Positions 1-4,926 of a DNA stretch of 8,420 nucleotides are shown here, piece by piece (within the stretch, counting starts at the first letter, position 1; every line of letters begins with the position of its first letter). Position numbers and translations under genes: made by a program. The notes beneath the pieces were generated by a model. It made no database searches, was not told where the DNA came from, and saw only the letters and a list, made by a program, of their open reading frames with translations. Location of the stretch: NCBI GenBank assembly GCA_016783225.1, contig JADHWZ010000095.1, forward strand, positions 1 through 8,420. Reading direction: 5' to 3'. This stretch comes from Dehalococcoidia bacterium (GTDB taxonomy: Bacteria; Chloroflexota; Dehalococcoidia; GIF9; UBA5620).

Positions 1-511
1 CTTTGCAGGCCTGCTGGAAGACGCTGCTACTATCTTTCCCTTACCGCCAGAACTCAATGCCAATACCCTATCCCAGATGAAGCCAAAGCAAATCACCGAG
101 AGCCTGGTCGACCACGCCGAGCGATTATACGAGCAGAAAGAGACAGAGGTCGGCTCTAGCGAGATGCGTCTGCTGGAGAGACTGGTAATGCTACGGACTA
201 TCGACAGCCTGTGGAAAGACCACCTCACCGAAGTGGACCACCTGCGTCAGCGGGCGGGCCTCCAGTCCGTGAGACAGGTCGACCCCCTGGTCGTCTATAA
301 GAAAGAAGGCCACGCCCTGTTCGACAGTCTGCTGGCCAGCATCCAGCACGACGTCGCCCACACCATCTATAGAGTCAGCCTTACCAAGAGAGAAGCCCCC
401 ACCCAACAGCAACGCCAGAAAGCTGCCGTACCCGCCGGCAAGAAAGTCGGCCGCAACCAACCCTGCCCCTGCGGCTCTGGCAAGAAATACAAGCACTGCT
501 GTGGCAGATAA
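1..511 (+). CDS. secA: Preprotein translocase ATPase SecA, C-terminal part (5' truncated by the window)
   Basis: SecA is the ATP-driven motor that pushes preproteins through the SecYEG channel at the inner face of the membrane. Only the last 169 residues are visible; codons are in phase from position 2. The middle matches the helical scaffold and wing region, with IDSLWKDHLTEVDHLRQRAG followed by DPLVVYKKEG, the usual 'ID..W..HL..DHLR...DPL..YK.EG' pattern. After a short Gln/Lys/Ala linker comes the SEC-C zinc tail, VGRNQPCPCGSGKKYKHCC then GR, with ligands in CxCx8CC spacing, where many SecA proteins have CxCx8CH. In SecA this tail binds zinc, SecB and ribosome or lipid surfaces. TAA is at 509-511. 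No T-rich hairpin terminator follows directly. The final 51 bp recur at 1483-1533 beyond the toxin-antitoxin operon. The assignment is secure; the catalytic domains lie outside the window. Confidence 0.96.
   Translation, partial: FAGLLEDAATIFPLPPELNANTLSQMKPKQITESLVDHAERLYEQKETEVGSSEMRLLERLVMLRTIDSLWKDHLTEVDHLRQRAGLQSVRQVDPLVVYKKEGHALFDSLLASIQHDVAHTIYRVSLTKREAPTQQQRQKAAVPAGKKVGRNQPCPCGSGKKYKHCCGR
461..511 (+). repeat. Direct repeat, left copy (secA 3' end)
   Basis: The last 51 bp of secA match 1483-1533 at 47 positions, including a 41-bp core (464-504 against 1486-1526) with one mismatch. The copies have the same orientation with a period of 1022 bp. The differences within the coding motif are synonymous in the Ser (TCT/TCA) and Gly (GGC/GGG) codons and the first Pro codon; the last difference turns the stop TAA into AAA. 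Flanking sequences on either side do not match. Confidence 0.85.
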
Positions 512-559
512 AGCCCCCGATCAGGCTCTCCTTCAGATAGATGGCTGACCCTTGCGGGG

Positions 560-589
560 CATGTCATTACCAGGCAAATGAGAGACATG
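560..589. repeat. Short inverted repeat CATGTC...GACATG
   Basis: CATGTC at 560-565 is the reverse complement of GACATG at 584-589, with ATT (566-568) and AAT (577-579) able to add pairs inside the arm. It lies directly upstream of the stronger palindrome at 590-638, and the two may be one composite repeat. There is no T tract, so a classical terminator for secA is not supported. Confidence 0.4.
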
Positions 590-638
590 TAGTGCCAGGC
601 TTCAGCCTGGCTCAGGGCGGGTTCAAAATGCGGCACTA
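590..638. repeat. Palindromic intergenic repeat (MITE-like or REP-like)
   Basis: A nested structure is visible. TAGTGCC (590-596) is the exact reverse complement of GGCACTA (632-638). Inside the left arm, GCCAGGC (594-600), loop TTCA and GCCTGGC (605-611) form a perfect 7-bp stem. The two stems share 594-596, so they would be alternative folds. The arrangement looks like a small non-coding dispersed repeat and not a terminator, since no T-run follows. Whether it is dispersed cannot be judged from one copy. It ends 7 bp before the -35 box of the promoter that serves the toxin-antitoxin operon. Confidence 0.55.
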
Positions 639-645
639 CCCCAAC

Positions 646-674
646 TTGACAGACCACCAGGATTAGGATATAGT
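646..674 (+). promoter_or_regulatory. Sigma70-type promoter for the toxin-antitoxin operon
   Basis: TTGACA (646-651) is a perfect -35 box, followed after exactly 17 bp by TATAGT (669-674), 5 of 6 matches to the -10 consensus. Transcription would start near 681, about 33 nt before the antitoxin ATG at 714. This is the clearest promoter in the window. Toxin-antitoxin operons are usually repressed by the antitoxin, and the direct repeat at 671-679 / 697-705 is a candidate operator. Confidence 0.65.
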
Positions 675-705
675 GTTGATGTAGACTACTACTACTTAGT
701 GTGGA
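671..705 (+). promoter_or_regulatory. Candidate operator: direct repeat TAGTGTTGA / TAGTGTGGA with an ACT tract between
   Basis: TAGTGTTGA (671-679) recurs as TAGTGTGGA (697-705), 8 of 9 identical, start to start 26 bp or about 2.5 helical turns. Between them lie GTAG-A-CTAC (681-689) and four tandem ACT units (685-696). The first copy overlaps the -10 box and the second overlaps the ribosome binding site. This is where an HTH antitoxin would be expected to bind for autorepression. The role is inference; the repeats are seen directly. Confidence 0.35.
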
Positions 706-709
706 GAGG
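703..709 (+). promoter_or_regulatory. Ribosome binding site fixing the antitoxin start
   Basis: GGAGAGG at 703-709 lies 4 nt before the ATG at 714, with its GGAG core 7 nt away. An in-frame GTG at 699 lies upstream of this site and would put the Shine-Dalgarno sequence inside the gene, so ATG 714 is preferred. Confidence 0.7.
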
Positions 710-713
710 AAAC

Positions 714-1025
714 ATGGCTATAGAGGTTGACGACAAGCTTGTGGCTGTGAGAGAGGCAGCCGCAGAATGCGGGCGGAATATGGAGACTGTTCGCCGGTGG
801 ATATGGTCAGGGAAGCTGCCCGCCCAGAAACTTGGGAACCAGCTTTTCATCAAAAGGACTGACCTGCGGTCTTTCTATCGAAATCACAAAGTTGCCACAC
901 AGAAACCGTCCGACTGGACAAAGCTAATGAAAGAGGTAAAGACTCTCCGCGAAGAGATCCGAAGGAAGCATGGGAATTTTGATATTACCGAACTTATAGA
1001 GGAATCTCGCAAAGATTTGCTTTAG
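714..1025 (+). CDS. HTH (excisionase/MerR-like) DNA-binding antitoxin paired with a VapC toxin
   Basis: This 103-residue protein is probably the antitoxin and autorepressor of the following PIN toxin. Residues about 10-54 read as an excisionase-family helix-turn-helix: a 'VREAAAECG...TVRRWIWSGKLPAQKLGN' core followed by the basic IKRTDLRSFY wing. Residues about 70-103 are charged and helical (MKEVKTLREEIRRKHGNFDI, then TELIEESRKDLL), like the toxin-binding tails of VapB-type antitoxins. Its TAG stop (1023-1025) abuts the toxin ATG with no gap, the expected antitoxin-first order. The start is chosen from the GGAGAGG site at 703-709. Most VapB proteins use AbrB, ribbon-helix-helix or Phd folds; an excisionase-like head is a less usual pairing. 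The antitoxin role rests on order, spacing and the tail; the HTH fold rests on sequence pattern. Confidence 0.8.
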   Translation: MAIEVDDKLVAVREAAAECGRNMETVRRWIWSGKLPAQKLGNQLFIKRTDLRSFYRNHKVATQKPSDWTKLMKEVKTLREEIRRKHGNFDITELIEESRKDLL

Positions 1026-1478
1026 ATGGAGGATAACGTTTGCATTGATGCCAGCCTGGCGCTTGCCTGGTTATTGCCAGCGGAGCGAAACAATACAATC
1101 GACGCATTGTTTTCAGAATGGAATAGAAAAGGAGTAAGGCTTCTTACCGCTTCACTGTTCCATGCCGAGGTGGCGTCAAGTATCAGGAAGCAAGTCTACT
1201 TCAAGAAGCTTCAACCTGAGCAGGGAGAGCACCTTTTCACTCTCTACCTGCGAATGCAAATTGAAAGTATTGGTGAACAGGAGATATACAACCGGGCCTG
1301 GGAATTGGCCAAAAGGTTCAATCTCCCAACAACCTATGACACGCAGTACCTGGCTGTTGCTGAGCTCAGAGACTGCGAACTCTGGACCACCGACAGCAGG
1401 TTTATCAACTCGCTCCACGGCAGGGTCCCTCGAATAAAATGGGCAGGCGAGTACAATCCAGAGAGAGAACTTCAATAA
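1026..1478 (+). CDS. vapC: VapC-family PIN-domain ribonuclease toxin
   Basis: PIN-domain toxin of 150 residues. VapC proteins are Mg2+-dependent endoribonucleases that cut tRNAs or rRNA and stop translation until the cognate antitoxin neutralises them. The four acidic positions of the PIN active site are in place: D8 in CIDASLALAW, E48 in FHAEVASSIR, D105 in TTYDTQYLAVA and D123 in LWTTDSRFIN. Length and order are typical. There is no good Shine-Dalgarno close to ATG 1026 (an AGAGG lies 23 nt away), and the start directly follows the antitoxin stop, so translation is probably coupled. The tail after WAGEY (NPERELQ) is not recognisably part of the PIN fold. A shift of +1 just before the TAA would continue into the SEC-C tail at 1474-1578, so the end of this gene may be altered or the two may once have been joined. 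Confidence 0.92.
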   Translation: MEDNVCIDASLALAWLLPAERNNTIDALFSEWNRKGVRLLTASLFHAEVASSIRKQVYFKKLQPEQGEHLFTLYLRMQIESIGEQEIYNRAWELAKRFNLPTTYDTQYLAVAELRDCELWTTDSRFINSLHGRVPRIKWAGEYNPERELQ

Positions 1479-1578
1479 TGGGCCATGCCCCTGCGGCTCA
1501 GGCAAGAAATACAAGCACTGCTGTGGGAGAAAAGTGATCAAAAAACAAGAAACAGACAAAAGAGACGGCAATGTGTGA
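1474..1578 (+). pseudogene. Second copy of the SecA-type SEC-C zinc tail, without start codon
   Basis: In the frame one base ahead of vapC, the sequence reads NNGPCPCGSGKKYKHCCGR and then 15 more residues (KVIKKQETDKRDGNV) to TGA at 1576-1578. The CxCx8CC ligand pattern is intact and the peptide from PCPC to CCGR equals the SecA tail. The frame opens at 1438 after a stop and has no ATG, GTG or TTG before the motif, so it cannot be started on its own. The nucleotide match to secA is 47/51 (461-511 against 1483-1533). The secA TAA stop corresponds to AAA here, which explains the read-on. It may be a remnant of an older secA 3' end, a scar of insertion, or the frameshifted end of a VapC-SEC-C fusion. 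SEC-C motifs also end many proteins other than SecA. Confidence 0.65.
1483..1533 (+). repeat. Direct repeat, right copy of the secA 3' end
   Basis: Partner of the repeat at 461-511. It begins 5 bp after the vapC stop. The interval between the copies holds exactly the palindromic repeat, the promoter and the two toxin-antitoxin genes, so the pair brackets a compact mobile-looking unit of about 1 kb. No integrase or transposase lies between them. Confidence 0.85.
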
Positions 1579-2056
1579 TACAACGATGTGGCTTGCTATT
1601 TATTCCACGTTATTAGCAATAAGTACTTTTGTGGCCGGGCACTTCTGGCAACTTCGCACCGTAAATTACCACCAGTGCATAAACTACCACATGAGTTTAC
1701 TATCTTGTGAACGGCAAACCGACAAAATAGAAATTGCACTACTCCATCGCAAGCGCTTCGATACATATAAGGTAATGACAGAAAGATCACAGTGTGCAAC
1801 CATGTACGCTGCATTGAGTGTAGTTTTATTCGCTATTGGGTGGCTGCTTGTTCTATTAGATTGGATGTCTTTCTGTCAACTAGTTGTCCTCGTATCCGTA
1901 GCTGCGTTCTTCCTACTCCTATCTCCGTTCTTCTTTTTAAAACCCCTGAACAAATGCTGTGACTGGTTGATAGTTTGCCCATGCATAGGCTGGGATTTAA
2001 AGGGAATTTGGAAGGACCTTGAAGAAGAAATCAAACTGTTTAAACATACACCATAA
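1571..2056 (+). CDS. Hypothetical membrane protein with three predicted TM segments
   Basis: I do not recognise this 161-residue protein. Hydrophobic stretches at about 6-26, 78-97 and 101-123 would be membrane segments. The loop of about 50 residues between the first and second is polar and basic (NYHQCINYHMSLLSCERQTD, LLHRKRFDTYK). The last 30 residues are charged and amphipathic, ending KDLEEEIKLFKHTP. Nine Cys residues are present, including CC at 129-130 and CPC at 136-138. An ATG at 1586 is an alternative start; neither has a strong ribosome binding site (AGAGACGG lies weakly before 1571). The gene overlaps the end of the SEC-C remnant by 8 bp. Base composition is visibly more AT-rich than the flanking housekeeping genes, which suits acquired DNA. 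Small multi-TM proteins with a cytosolic linker like this are sometimes defence or toxin effectors, but nothing here shows that role. Confidence 0.55.
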   Translation: MCDTTMWLAIYSTLLAISTFVAGHFWQLRTVNYHQCINYHMSLLSCERQTDKIEIALLHRKRFDTYKVMTERSQCATMYAALSVVLFAIGWLLVLLDWMSFCQLVVLVSVAAFFLLLSPFFFLKPLNKCCDWLIVCPCIGWDLKGIWKDLEEEIKLFKHTP

Positions 2057-2217
2057 AAACAATGCTCCCGAACGGGCTACTAACATATCTCCCGCTAGCG
2101 TGGATATGCCAGAGACAAAGGCGCATCTACTATCTCTTCAAAAAGTCCAAGAAGGAAGGCACTATTATGGAAGCCCATTTAGGTGTACCCACTGTGATAA
2201 ATGCCAAGAGCCAATGA

Positions 2218-2340
2218 CGAAGGGGCAACCTGTTCTCGTTATGGCTAGATGATAACTTTAAGTTCTTCTTCGACCACGGGAACCCCGACTGGACGTGTAT
2301 AAGGGAAAGGGTTGAAACCTTGATATTTGAGCATAAATAA
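2218..2340 (+). pseudogene. Unidentified coding-like fragment (40 codons, no start)
   Basis: Between TGA at 2215-2217 and TAA at 2338-2340 the frame reads RRGNLFSLWLDDNFKFFFDH, then GNPDWTCIRERVETLIFEHK. The central codons favour G or C in third position (for example TTC, GAC, CAC, AAC, CCC, TGG, ACG), unlike the AT-rich surroundings, which suggests a remnant of a real gene. The same frame is open from 2044 to the TGA, so one ancestral frame broken by a stop is possible. There is no family assignment and no start codon. Confidence 0.25.
2312..2339 (+). promoter_or_regulatory. Weak candidate promoter for polX
   Basis: TTGAAA (2312-2317) and TAAATA (2334-2339) are separated by 16 bp. The -35 matches 5 of 6 consensus bases, the -10 only about half. 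It would give a leader of roughly 45 nt before the PolX ATG at 2393 and would exclude the upstream TTG at 2327 as a start. Confidence 0.25.
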
Positions 2341-2392
2341 TGCTCAGCCGAACACAATTCGTGCACGGTCTGCAAGGTCTTATGTCAAGCCA

Positions 2393-4111
2393 ATGAAAAA
2401 CACTGCTATCGCCAAAGTATTTCAGGATATCGCCGACCTGCTGGAGCTCAAGGGGGAGAACCCGTTCAAAATCCGGGCCTATCAGCGGGCAGCCCGCACC
2501 ATCAATCACCTGCCCAAAGAGATAGAGATTATGCTCGAGGAAGGCGAGGACCTGAAGAACATCCCCGGCGTGGGCGAGGCAATAGCCAAGAAGACTACTG
2601 AACTGGTAACCACCGGCAAGCTGGGCTACTACGAAGAGCTAAAAGCCAGGTTCCCAGAAGGCATAACCAGCCTGCTGGAAATCCCGGGCATCGGTCCCAA
2701 GATAGCAAAACGGCTCTCCAGCGAACTCGGCATAAGCTCTGTGGATGGGCTGGAGCAGGCTATCAAAGATGGTCAGGTAGCCGGGATGTTCCGCCTGGGC
2801 GATAAGACGGCCGACAACATGCTGCATCAGATTCAAGCGCTGCGCCGCAAAGACCAGCGCATCCCCATAGGCGAAGCCTTACCTGTAGTAGAAGAAATCC
2901 TGGATGCTCTCCGCCTTGTGCCCGGGGTGAGAAACCTGACCGCTGCCGGCAGCCTGCGCCGCTTTAGAGAGACGCTGGGTGATATCGACCTCATGGGCAC
3001 GGCCGATAGCCCGGAAGAGGTTATCAATACCTTCGTTGTCCTGCCTCAAATAAGGGAGGTGCTGGCTCAAGGGTCCACCAAGGCCAGCGTCATTCTCCCA
3101 GGCGGGCTTCAGGCTGACTTAAGAATGGTGGAGCACGACTCCTTCGGCTCTCTCCTCCAGTATTTCACCGGCAGTAAGCAGCACAACATCGGCCTGAGGC
3201 TAAGAGGCCAGAAGCAGGGGCTGAGACTGAGCGAGTACGGCATCACCGACCTGGCTAAGGATAAGCTGGAGAAGTTCGCCTTTGAAGAAGACTTCTACGG
3301 CCGACTGGGGCTACAGTACATCCCACCGGAGCTACGAGAAGCCCAGCAGGAAATAGAAATGGCCGAGCAACAGGCTATCCCCAAACTTGTAGAGCTGTCA
3401 GACATAGAGGGAGACCTCCATGTTCACACCGACTGGAGCGATGGGCACGAGTCCATCCAGGCCATGGCACTGGTCGCTAAGGCCCTTGGATACAAGTATA
3501 TTGCCATCACCGACCATTCAGGCGGACGGGGCATCGCCCACGGGCTTGATGCGGAGCGACTGCGAGAGCAAATTGAGGAAATCAAACAGCTCAATCAGCA
3601 GCTTAGCGGTATTCGTATTCTTTCCGGCACAGAGGTAGATATCCGGGCTGACGGCAGTCTGGACCTGCCTCAGGAGCTTCTGGCCGAACTGGACATCGTT
3701 GTCGCTGCCATCCACTCAGGCATGAATCAAAGCGAAGAGCAGATAACCCGACGCATTCTGGGAGCCATAGAAAACCCGAATGTCGATATCATTGCCCACC
3801 CGACCTGCCGCCTCTTGGGTGAGCGAGAGCCGGTAGCGGTTGACCTTGAAGCCGTCTTCACAGCCGCCGCCAGGCATAACAAGGCCCTGGAAATCAACGC
3901 CATGCCCAGCCGGCTTGACTTGAAGGATATCCACGCCTATCGGGCGCGGGAACTGGGAGTACAACTGACGCTGGGAACAGATGCCCACAGCAGCGTTCAC
4001 TTAGACTTCATGCGCTTCGGGGTTAGTGTTGCCCGGCGCGGTTGGTGCCAGCCCCAGCATATACTCAATACCAGGCCGGTCGAAGAGGTGCTATCACTTT
4101 TGAGGAGCTAA
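2393..4111 (+). CDS. polX: Bacterial/archaeal-type DNA polymerase X with C-terminal PHP nuclease domain
   Basis: Family X polymerase of 572 residues, close to the usual bacterial length (about 570). It fills short gaps in base-excision and double-strand-break repair; the PHP domain adds 3'-5' exonuclease and AP-endonuclease activity in studied homologues. Order: N-terminal 8-kDa region (about 1-80) opening MKNTAIAKVFQDIADLLELK; helix-hairpin-helix motifs NIPGVGEAIAKK (57-68) and IPGIGPKIAKRL (97-108); palm with GSLRRFRETLGDIDL (186-200), giving metal ligands D197 and D199, and D242 in QADLRMV; then PHP from about 338 with H343 and H345 (DLHVHTDWSDG), D350, H375, E414, H441, H469, D530 and H532. 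All expected polymerase and PHP metal ligands are present, so both activities should be intact. The reading frame is open upstream to 2327 (TTG), but those 22 extra residues have no family counterpart; ATG 2393 is chosen by homology, though its ribosome binding site is weak. The next gene starts 3 nt after the stop. Confidence 0.95.
   Translation: MKNTAIAKVFQDIADLLELKGENPFKIRAYQRAARTINHLPKEIEIMLEEGEDLKNIPGVGEAIAKKTTELVTTGKLGYYEELKARFPEGITSLLEIPGIGPKIAKRLSSELGISSVDGLEQAIKDGQVAGMFRLGDKTADNMLHQIQALRRKDQRIPIGEALPVVEEILDALRLVPGVRNLTAAGSLRRFRETLGDIDLMGTADSPEEVINTFVVLPQIREVLAQGSTKASVILPGGLQADLRMVEHDSFGSLLQYFTGSKQHNIGLRLRGQKQGLRLSEYGITDLAKDKLEKFAFEEDFYGRLGLQYIPPELREAQQEIEMAEQQAIPKLVELSDIEGDLHVHTDWSDGHESIQAMALVAKALGYKYIAITDHSGGRGIAHGLDAERLREQIEEIKQLNQQLSGIRILSGTEVDIRADGSLDLPQELLAELDIVVAAIHSGMNQSEEQITRRILGAIENPNVDIIAHPTCRLLGEREPVAVDLEAVFTAAARHNKALEINAMPSRLDLKDIHAYRARELGVQLTLGTDAHSSVHLDFMRFGVSVARRGWCQPQHILNTRPVEEVLSLLRS
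4102..4107 (+). promoter_or_regulatory. Ribosome binding site for the MBL-fold gene, inside polX
   Basis: GAGGAG at 4102-4107 overlaps the last codons of polX and sits 7 nt before ATG 4115. This favours 4115 over the second in-frame ATG at 4121, and implies coupled translation of the two genes. Confidence 0.65.
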
Positions 4112-4114
4112 ACC

Positions 4115-4924
4115 ATGATTATGACCACCCAATATGAAGAGGTTACCCAGATCAAAATGAACCGCTATCCGGAGTTTAACCCTGGCTACAGTGTCTCTGC
4201 TTACCTCGTTGACGGTCTCCTGATAGACAGTGGACAGGCTCATACCGCTCAGGAGCTGACCGATTTCCTGAAGGACAAAGAAATAAGAACAGTAGTCAAC
4301 ACCCACTATCACGAAGACCACATTTCGGCCAATGCACTGCTCAAAGACAGATACGGGGTTGAGCTTCTGGCTCACCCATTGGCTATAGACAGAATCAACC
4401 AACCGGCTACCCTCTATCCCTACCAGGAAGAGGTCTGGGGCTATCCTATCCCCAGCCAGGTGAAGGCAATCGGCGACAACGTTACCACCCCACATTTTCG
4501 CTTCGAGGTAATACATACTCCAGGTCACTCTGACGACCACATCTGCCTCTTTGAGAGAAGACAGGGCTGGCTTTTTACCGGCGACCTATTCGTCGGTACT
4601 CGTCCCAATGTGGCCCGACCTGAGGAGAACCAGTGGCAAATCATAGCCTCGCTCAAAAAGGTGAAGGCTTTGACGCCGCGGGCTCTCTTCCCAGCCGCGA
4701 GGGGAGGCAGAGTACTAACTGACCCAGTGCCTCTGCTAGAGGAGACCATCCATCACCTTGAGGACTTGGGTCAGAGAGTCATGGAGCTGAATCACAAGGG
4801 TTTGTCTCCAGACGATATCAGACAGCAGATTTTTGGCGATGAGGCCCCTATAGCCGAGTTTACTCAACAGCAGTTCTCATCGCTAAACCTGGTGAAGTCC
4901 TACCTCAAAGAGAGGCTAACCTGA
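4115..4924 (+). CDS. Metallo-beta-lactamase-fold hydrolase lacking the usual last metal His
   Basis: MBL superfamily protein of 269 residues. Members are mostly cytosolic Zn-dependent hydrolases (glyoxalase II-like, LACTB2-like, lactonases, nucleases). Seen here: early strands with LLIDSG (35-40); the motif HYHEDH with H64, H66, D68 and H69; H138 in HTPGHSDDH; and D157 in FTGDL. The position where homologues have PGHG or PAHG reads LFPAARGGRV (191-200), so the last His of the second metal site is missing. The C-terminal about 60 residues (LLEETIHHLEDLGQRVMELN onward, then LSPDDIRQQIFG) form a helical tail as in LACTB2-like enzymes with a small winged-helix end. Substrate cannot be told. It lies 3 nt behind polX and 2 nt ahead of the next gene, so it is probably in one transcript with them. 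Whether it is linked to DNA repair is open. Confidence 0.85.
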   Translation: MIMTTQYEEVTQIKMNRYPEFNPGYSVSAYLVDGLLIDSGQAHTAQELTDFLKDKEIRTVVNTHYHEDHISANALLKDRYGVELLAHPLAIDRINQPATLYPYQEEVWGYPIPSQVKAIGDNVTTPHFRFEVIHTPGHSDDHICLFERRQGWLFTGDLFVGTRPNVARPEENQWQIIASLKKVKALTPRALFPAARGGRVLTDPVPLLEETIHHLEDLGQRVMELNHKGLSPDDIRQQIFGDEAPIAEFTQQQFSSLNLVKSYLKERLT

Positions 4925-4926
4925 CG

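Larger units (their letters stand above)
2057..2392. other. Poorly coding AT-rich gap between the membrane protein and polX
   Basis: This 336-bp stretch has no gene I can support. Several short open frames overlap: one from 2062 to 2217 would encode 51 residues (starting MLPNGLLTYLPLAWICQ, with a lysine-rich middle); another frame ending at 2252 carries CTHCDKCQEP, two CxxC-like pairs; a third piece covers 2218-2340. None has a ribosome binding site. The picture is of decayed or degenerate coding sequence followed by the presumed polX promoter region near 2312-2339. Confidence 0.5.

Noticed and set aside
685..696. Four tandem ACT units as a CRISPR or microsatellite array
   Set aside because: Twelve bases only, no repeat-spacer structure; most likely part of the operon leader.
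512..698. Intrinsic terminator for secA
   Set aside because: The hairpins here are not followed by T runs.
1176..1583. Minus-strand frame of 135 codons covering vapC
   Set aside because: Opposes a gene with a complete PIN active site; its part opposite the SEC-C copy resembles the matching minus-strand frame opposite secA only because the DNA is duplicated.
2019..2252. Open frame of 77 codons with CTHCDKCQ motif overlapping the membrane protein end
   Set aside because: It overlaps the membrane gene by 38 bp, has no ribosome binding site, and shows no family pattern beyond two short Cys pairs; kept only as a note on the gap at 2057-2392.
2327..2392. Upstream TTG start adding 22 residues to PolX
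   Set aside because: The extra residues have no counterpart in PolX, the TTG has no ribosome binding site and it sits within the weak promoter candidate; the family start matches ATG 2393.
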